Assembly (NCBI GenBank): GCA_947460275.1
Contig: CANHHZ010000004.1
Location: forward strand, 1 to 25,323
Direction: 5' to 3'
From: Sphingobacteriaceae bacterium
Lineage (GTDB): Bacteria > Bacteroidota > Bacteroidia > Sphingobacteriales > Sphingobacteriaceae
DNA length: 25,323 nt
Shown: piece by piece, positions 23,916 through 25,323 of the stretch
Position numbering within the stretch: the stretch's first letter is position 1
Layout of the letters: each line of letters opens with the position of its first letter
Notes under the pieces: model-generated
The model's input: only the letters and a program-made list of their open reading frames with translations
What the model was told of the DNA's origin: nothing
Databases searched by the model: none
Made by a program: the position numbers and the translations under genes

Positions 23916-24086
23916 ATGATTAAATTAAATTAATGACTTTTCTCTGTTTGCCTTTGGATTGATCTGATCGATCTAAACGTATTTTATCTTGCCTGACAAC
24001 GGATTGGCCAATAAAGATTGAAATGCTGAAACACATAAATGTATCAGTAGGATTTAAAGAGAATAGTGCTAAATTCCGTTGTTACA

Positions 24087-24094
24087 AAGGTACA
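24087..24094 (-). promoter_or_regulatory. -7 promoter element with long leader to the 61-residue protein
   Basis: The minus strand reads TACCTTTG, an exact TAnnTTTG match. Transcription from about 24081 would give a leader of about 165 bases before the ATG at 23915, containing the palindrome ATTGGCCAAT (24003-24012) and GATC-rich repeats (about 23959-23973). No clear -33 is seen. Confidence 0.45.
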
Positions 24095-24196
24095 TAAATT
24101 AATGTAATAAATTTAATTTGAGTATGTATATGAGTGAAATTATCACTCTAAAAGAACAATTGTTAAGTATTTCTGTTTTTTACTAAAGCAAAAACC

Positions 24197-24571
24197 ATGA
24201 AAACAGATGTTATAGAAATTTTTCAATCCATTAGATCGGTATTGCAACCGTATGATGCAGTTGGATTTGAAACCAGTATAAATAGTGCTAATGCTTATGA
24301 ACTTTATACTACAAAAGAAATTTTGGTAAATAATAAAAAACAGAAAGTGTATTTTTGCGGGGTAAAAATTTGTAACGGTAATGTGGAGTTTTACTTAAAA
24401 CCTATTTTTTTAAACCCTGAAATTAAAAATATATTGCATCCAGACTTAATGAAATTACTTAAGGAGAATTCTTTATTTTATGTCAACATGATAGATGAAC
24501 AACTGTTGAACCACATATCACAAGCTTTGGATGTGGGTTTCACCTATTATAAGCAACAAGAGTGGGTTTAA
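24197..24571 (+). CDS. Uncharacterised small soluble protein
   Basis: This 124-residue cytoplasmic protein has no signal peptide or TM segment. It resembles, from memory, a family of 110-125 residue bacterial proteins with the pattern VYFCGVKICNGNVEFYLKPI (51-70), then P.L..LL (DLMKLLKENSLFYVN) and a final G..YY (GFTYYKQQEW). I cannot attach a reliable Pfam number; a DUF1801/YdhG-like alpha/beta fold is one possibility. The GTG start of the next gene lies within its last codons (overlap 24562-24571), so the two are likely expressed together. Upstream, TATTTCTG (24168-24175) is one base from the -7 consensus, and GAGTGA/TCACTC (24132-24148) is a small inverted repeat. Confidence 0.65.
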   Translation: MKTDVIEIFQSIRSVLQPYDAVGFETSINSANAYELYTTKEILVNNKKQKVYFCGVKICNGNVEFYLKPIFLNPEIKNILHPDLMKLLKENSLFYVNMIDEQLLNHISQALDVGFTYYKQQEWV

Positions 24572-25323
24572 ACGAGCACTGGCAAGAAGAGGTTATTTCT
24601 ACTCTACAGCAATTTGAAATTGAGGTAAAAACGAGGGATATTGATGGCTTTGACATCATTAATTGTGTTGATAAACTGCATATAAACTTAGTCTCATTAA
24701 ATAATTTACACCTTCCAAAAGATTTAGTCAAACTACAAACCGATTCAAATAAACAGGACTTTACATTAGTTCACCTTTGGCAAGATGTGTGGGAAACCAA
24801 ACAAACACAGGTTTTGAGTCGTATTCACTCTTTTTTAGGATTAAATGAAAGAATTCACGCCCGAAAAACTAAAGTAGTTCCTGTTGACCAACAAAAAAGC
24901 ATTCATTTTTTAAGCACATATCATTTACAAGGTTATGTAAAATCAAAGTATAACTTTGGATTAATTTATAACGAAGAATTGGTTGCCTTGGCAAGTTTTA
25001 GTGAACCGCGACCCATGAAAAGCAGGGGAGACAATTATCAATCGGCAGAGTTGGTAAGGTTTGCCTCTAAAAATGGATTAACAATAGTTGGTGGTTTAAG
25101 CAAGCTGATTAATTTTTTTATTAAACAAATCACCTTTGATGATGTGATGACTTACGCAGATAGGGATTGGTCTTTGGGTAAAGGTTATCAGCAATTAGAT
25201 TTTACTTTTACTGCAGAAACTCCACCTGCCTATCTTTATTTGGATACGCAAAGTTTAATCAGGTATTTTCCCCATCGTTTACCAAAACCTATTTTATCAG
25301 CTTTTGAATCACAAAATACATTA
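24562..25323 (+). CDS. Uncharacterised protein with phage endonuclease-associated/GNAT-like domain (3' truncated)
   Basis: An uninterrupted frame of 254 codons runs from GTG 24562 to the window edge. An in-frame TAA at 24550 limits upstream starts, and GTG is the only start codon before residue 70. After an N-terminal region (GLNEHWQEEVIS...), residues about 94-235 read RIHARKTKVVPVD, STYHLQGYVKSKYNFGLIY, ELVALASFSEPR, SAELVRFASKNG, VGGLSKLINFFI, TYADRDWSLGKGY, TPPAYLYL. I recall this motif series from proteins and domains next to phage and plasmid homing-type endonucleases; its layout hints at an acetyltransferase-like fold. No nuclease motif is visible in the part present. It overlaps the upstream gene by 10 bases, so translation is probably coupled. 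The function is unknown. Confidence 0.72.
   Translation, partial: MGLNEHWQEEVISTLQQFEIEVKTRDIDGFDIINCVDKLHINLVSLNNLHLPKDLVKLQTDSNKQDFTLVHLWQDVWETKQTQVLSRIHSFLGLNERIHARKTKVVPVDQQKSIHFLSTYHLQGYVKSKYNFGLIYNEELVALASFSEPRPMKSRGDNYQSAELVRFASKNGLTIVGGLSKLINFFIKQITFDDVMTYADRDWSLGKGYQQLDFTFTAETPPAYLYLDTQSLIRYFPHRLPKPILSAFESQNTL

Noticed and set aside
24132..24148. GAGTGA / TCACTC inverted repeat as an operator
   Set aside because: Only 6 bp with a 5-base loop; this occurs readily by chance in AT-rich intergenic DNA and no regulator gene is nearby.
1..25323. CRISPR arrays, tRNA/rRNA genes, insertion sequences or prophage
   Set aside because: No direct-repeat arrays, cloverleaf-like sequences, transposase or integrase motifs, or terminal inverted repeats with target duplications were seen on either strand.

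Overview
The window is low-GC bacterial chromosome and most likely comes from a member of the Bacteroidota, probably a Sphingobacteriaceae/Pedobacter-like organism. This is inferred from gene content (DPP IV-type peptidase, PorV-like barrel, DUF2795 and lmo0937-type small proteins, LtaS-like sulfatase, a ComEC with no recognisable nuclease motif) and from several matches to the Bacteroidota -7 promoter element TAnnTTTG. No tRNA, rRNA, CRISPR array, transposase or integrase was found. The region looks like ordinary chromosome with some under-studied genes rather than a mobile island.

Layout. Bases 1-2643 (+) carry the tail of a PlsC-type acyltransferase, a small reading frame interrupted by stops (369-668, probably decayed), an ABC-transporter ATPase, a PduO-type corrinoid adenosyltransferase, a DUF2795 protein with its own promoter and terminator, and a 50-residue membrane protein. 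Bases 2683-4465 (-) are queA then ispD, separated by a perfect 18-bp hairpin. Bases 4683-5927 (+) encode a MacB/FtsX-like permease, perhaps the partner of the distant ATPase, ending at a strong bidirectional terminator shared with a class I aminotransferase (6105-7298, -).

Bases 7412-10713 (+) are a tight four-gene operon: cation diffusion facilitator, NUDIX hydrolase, bioA, and an unnamed protein with a canonical ferritin-like diiron ligand pattern. It ends at a bidirectional terminator facing a long minus-strand series (21257 to 10767). In transcription order this series is: PorV-like outer-membrane barrel, HhH (ComEA-like) domain fused to an outer-membrane barrel, ComEC, crotonase-family enzyme, secreted DUF4412-like protein, LtaS-like sulfatase and dipeptidyl peptidase IV. 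The first three overlap and form a plausible DNA-uptake module. A terminator-like hairpin with a T-run is built into the first codons of the LtaS-like gene.

Bases 21466-22248 (+) encode a DUF3050 protein with heme-oxygenase-like diiron oxidase signatures, convergent with a beta-CASP/RMMBL metallo-hydrolase (22257-23639, -). Next comes a 61-residue, highly charged protein with a long predicted leader. The window closes with two overlapping uncharacterised genes. The second (24562 to the window end) starts at GTG, runs off the edge, and resembles a domain found next to phage homing-type endonucleases.

The best candidates for undescribed biology are the PorV-like/HhH-barrel/ComEC cluster, the bioA-coupled diiron protein, the DUF3050 HDO-like protein, and the hairpin embedded in the start of the LtaS-like gene. 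All calls rest on reading motifs by eye; no database search was run.
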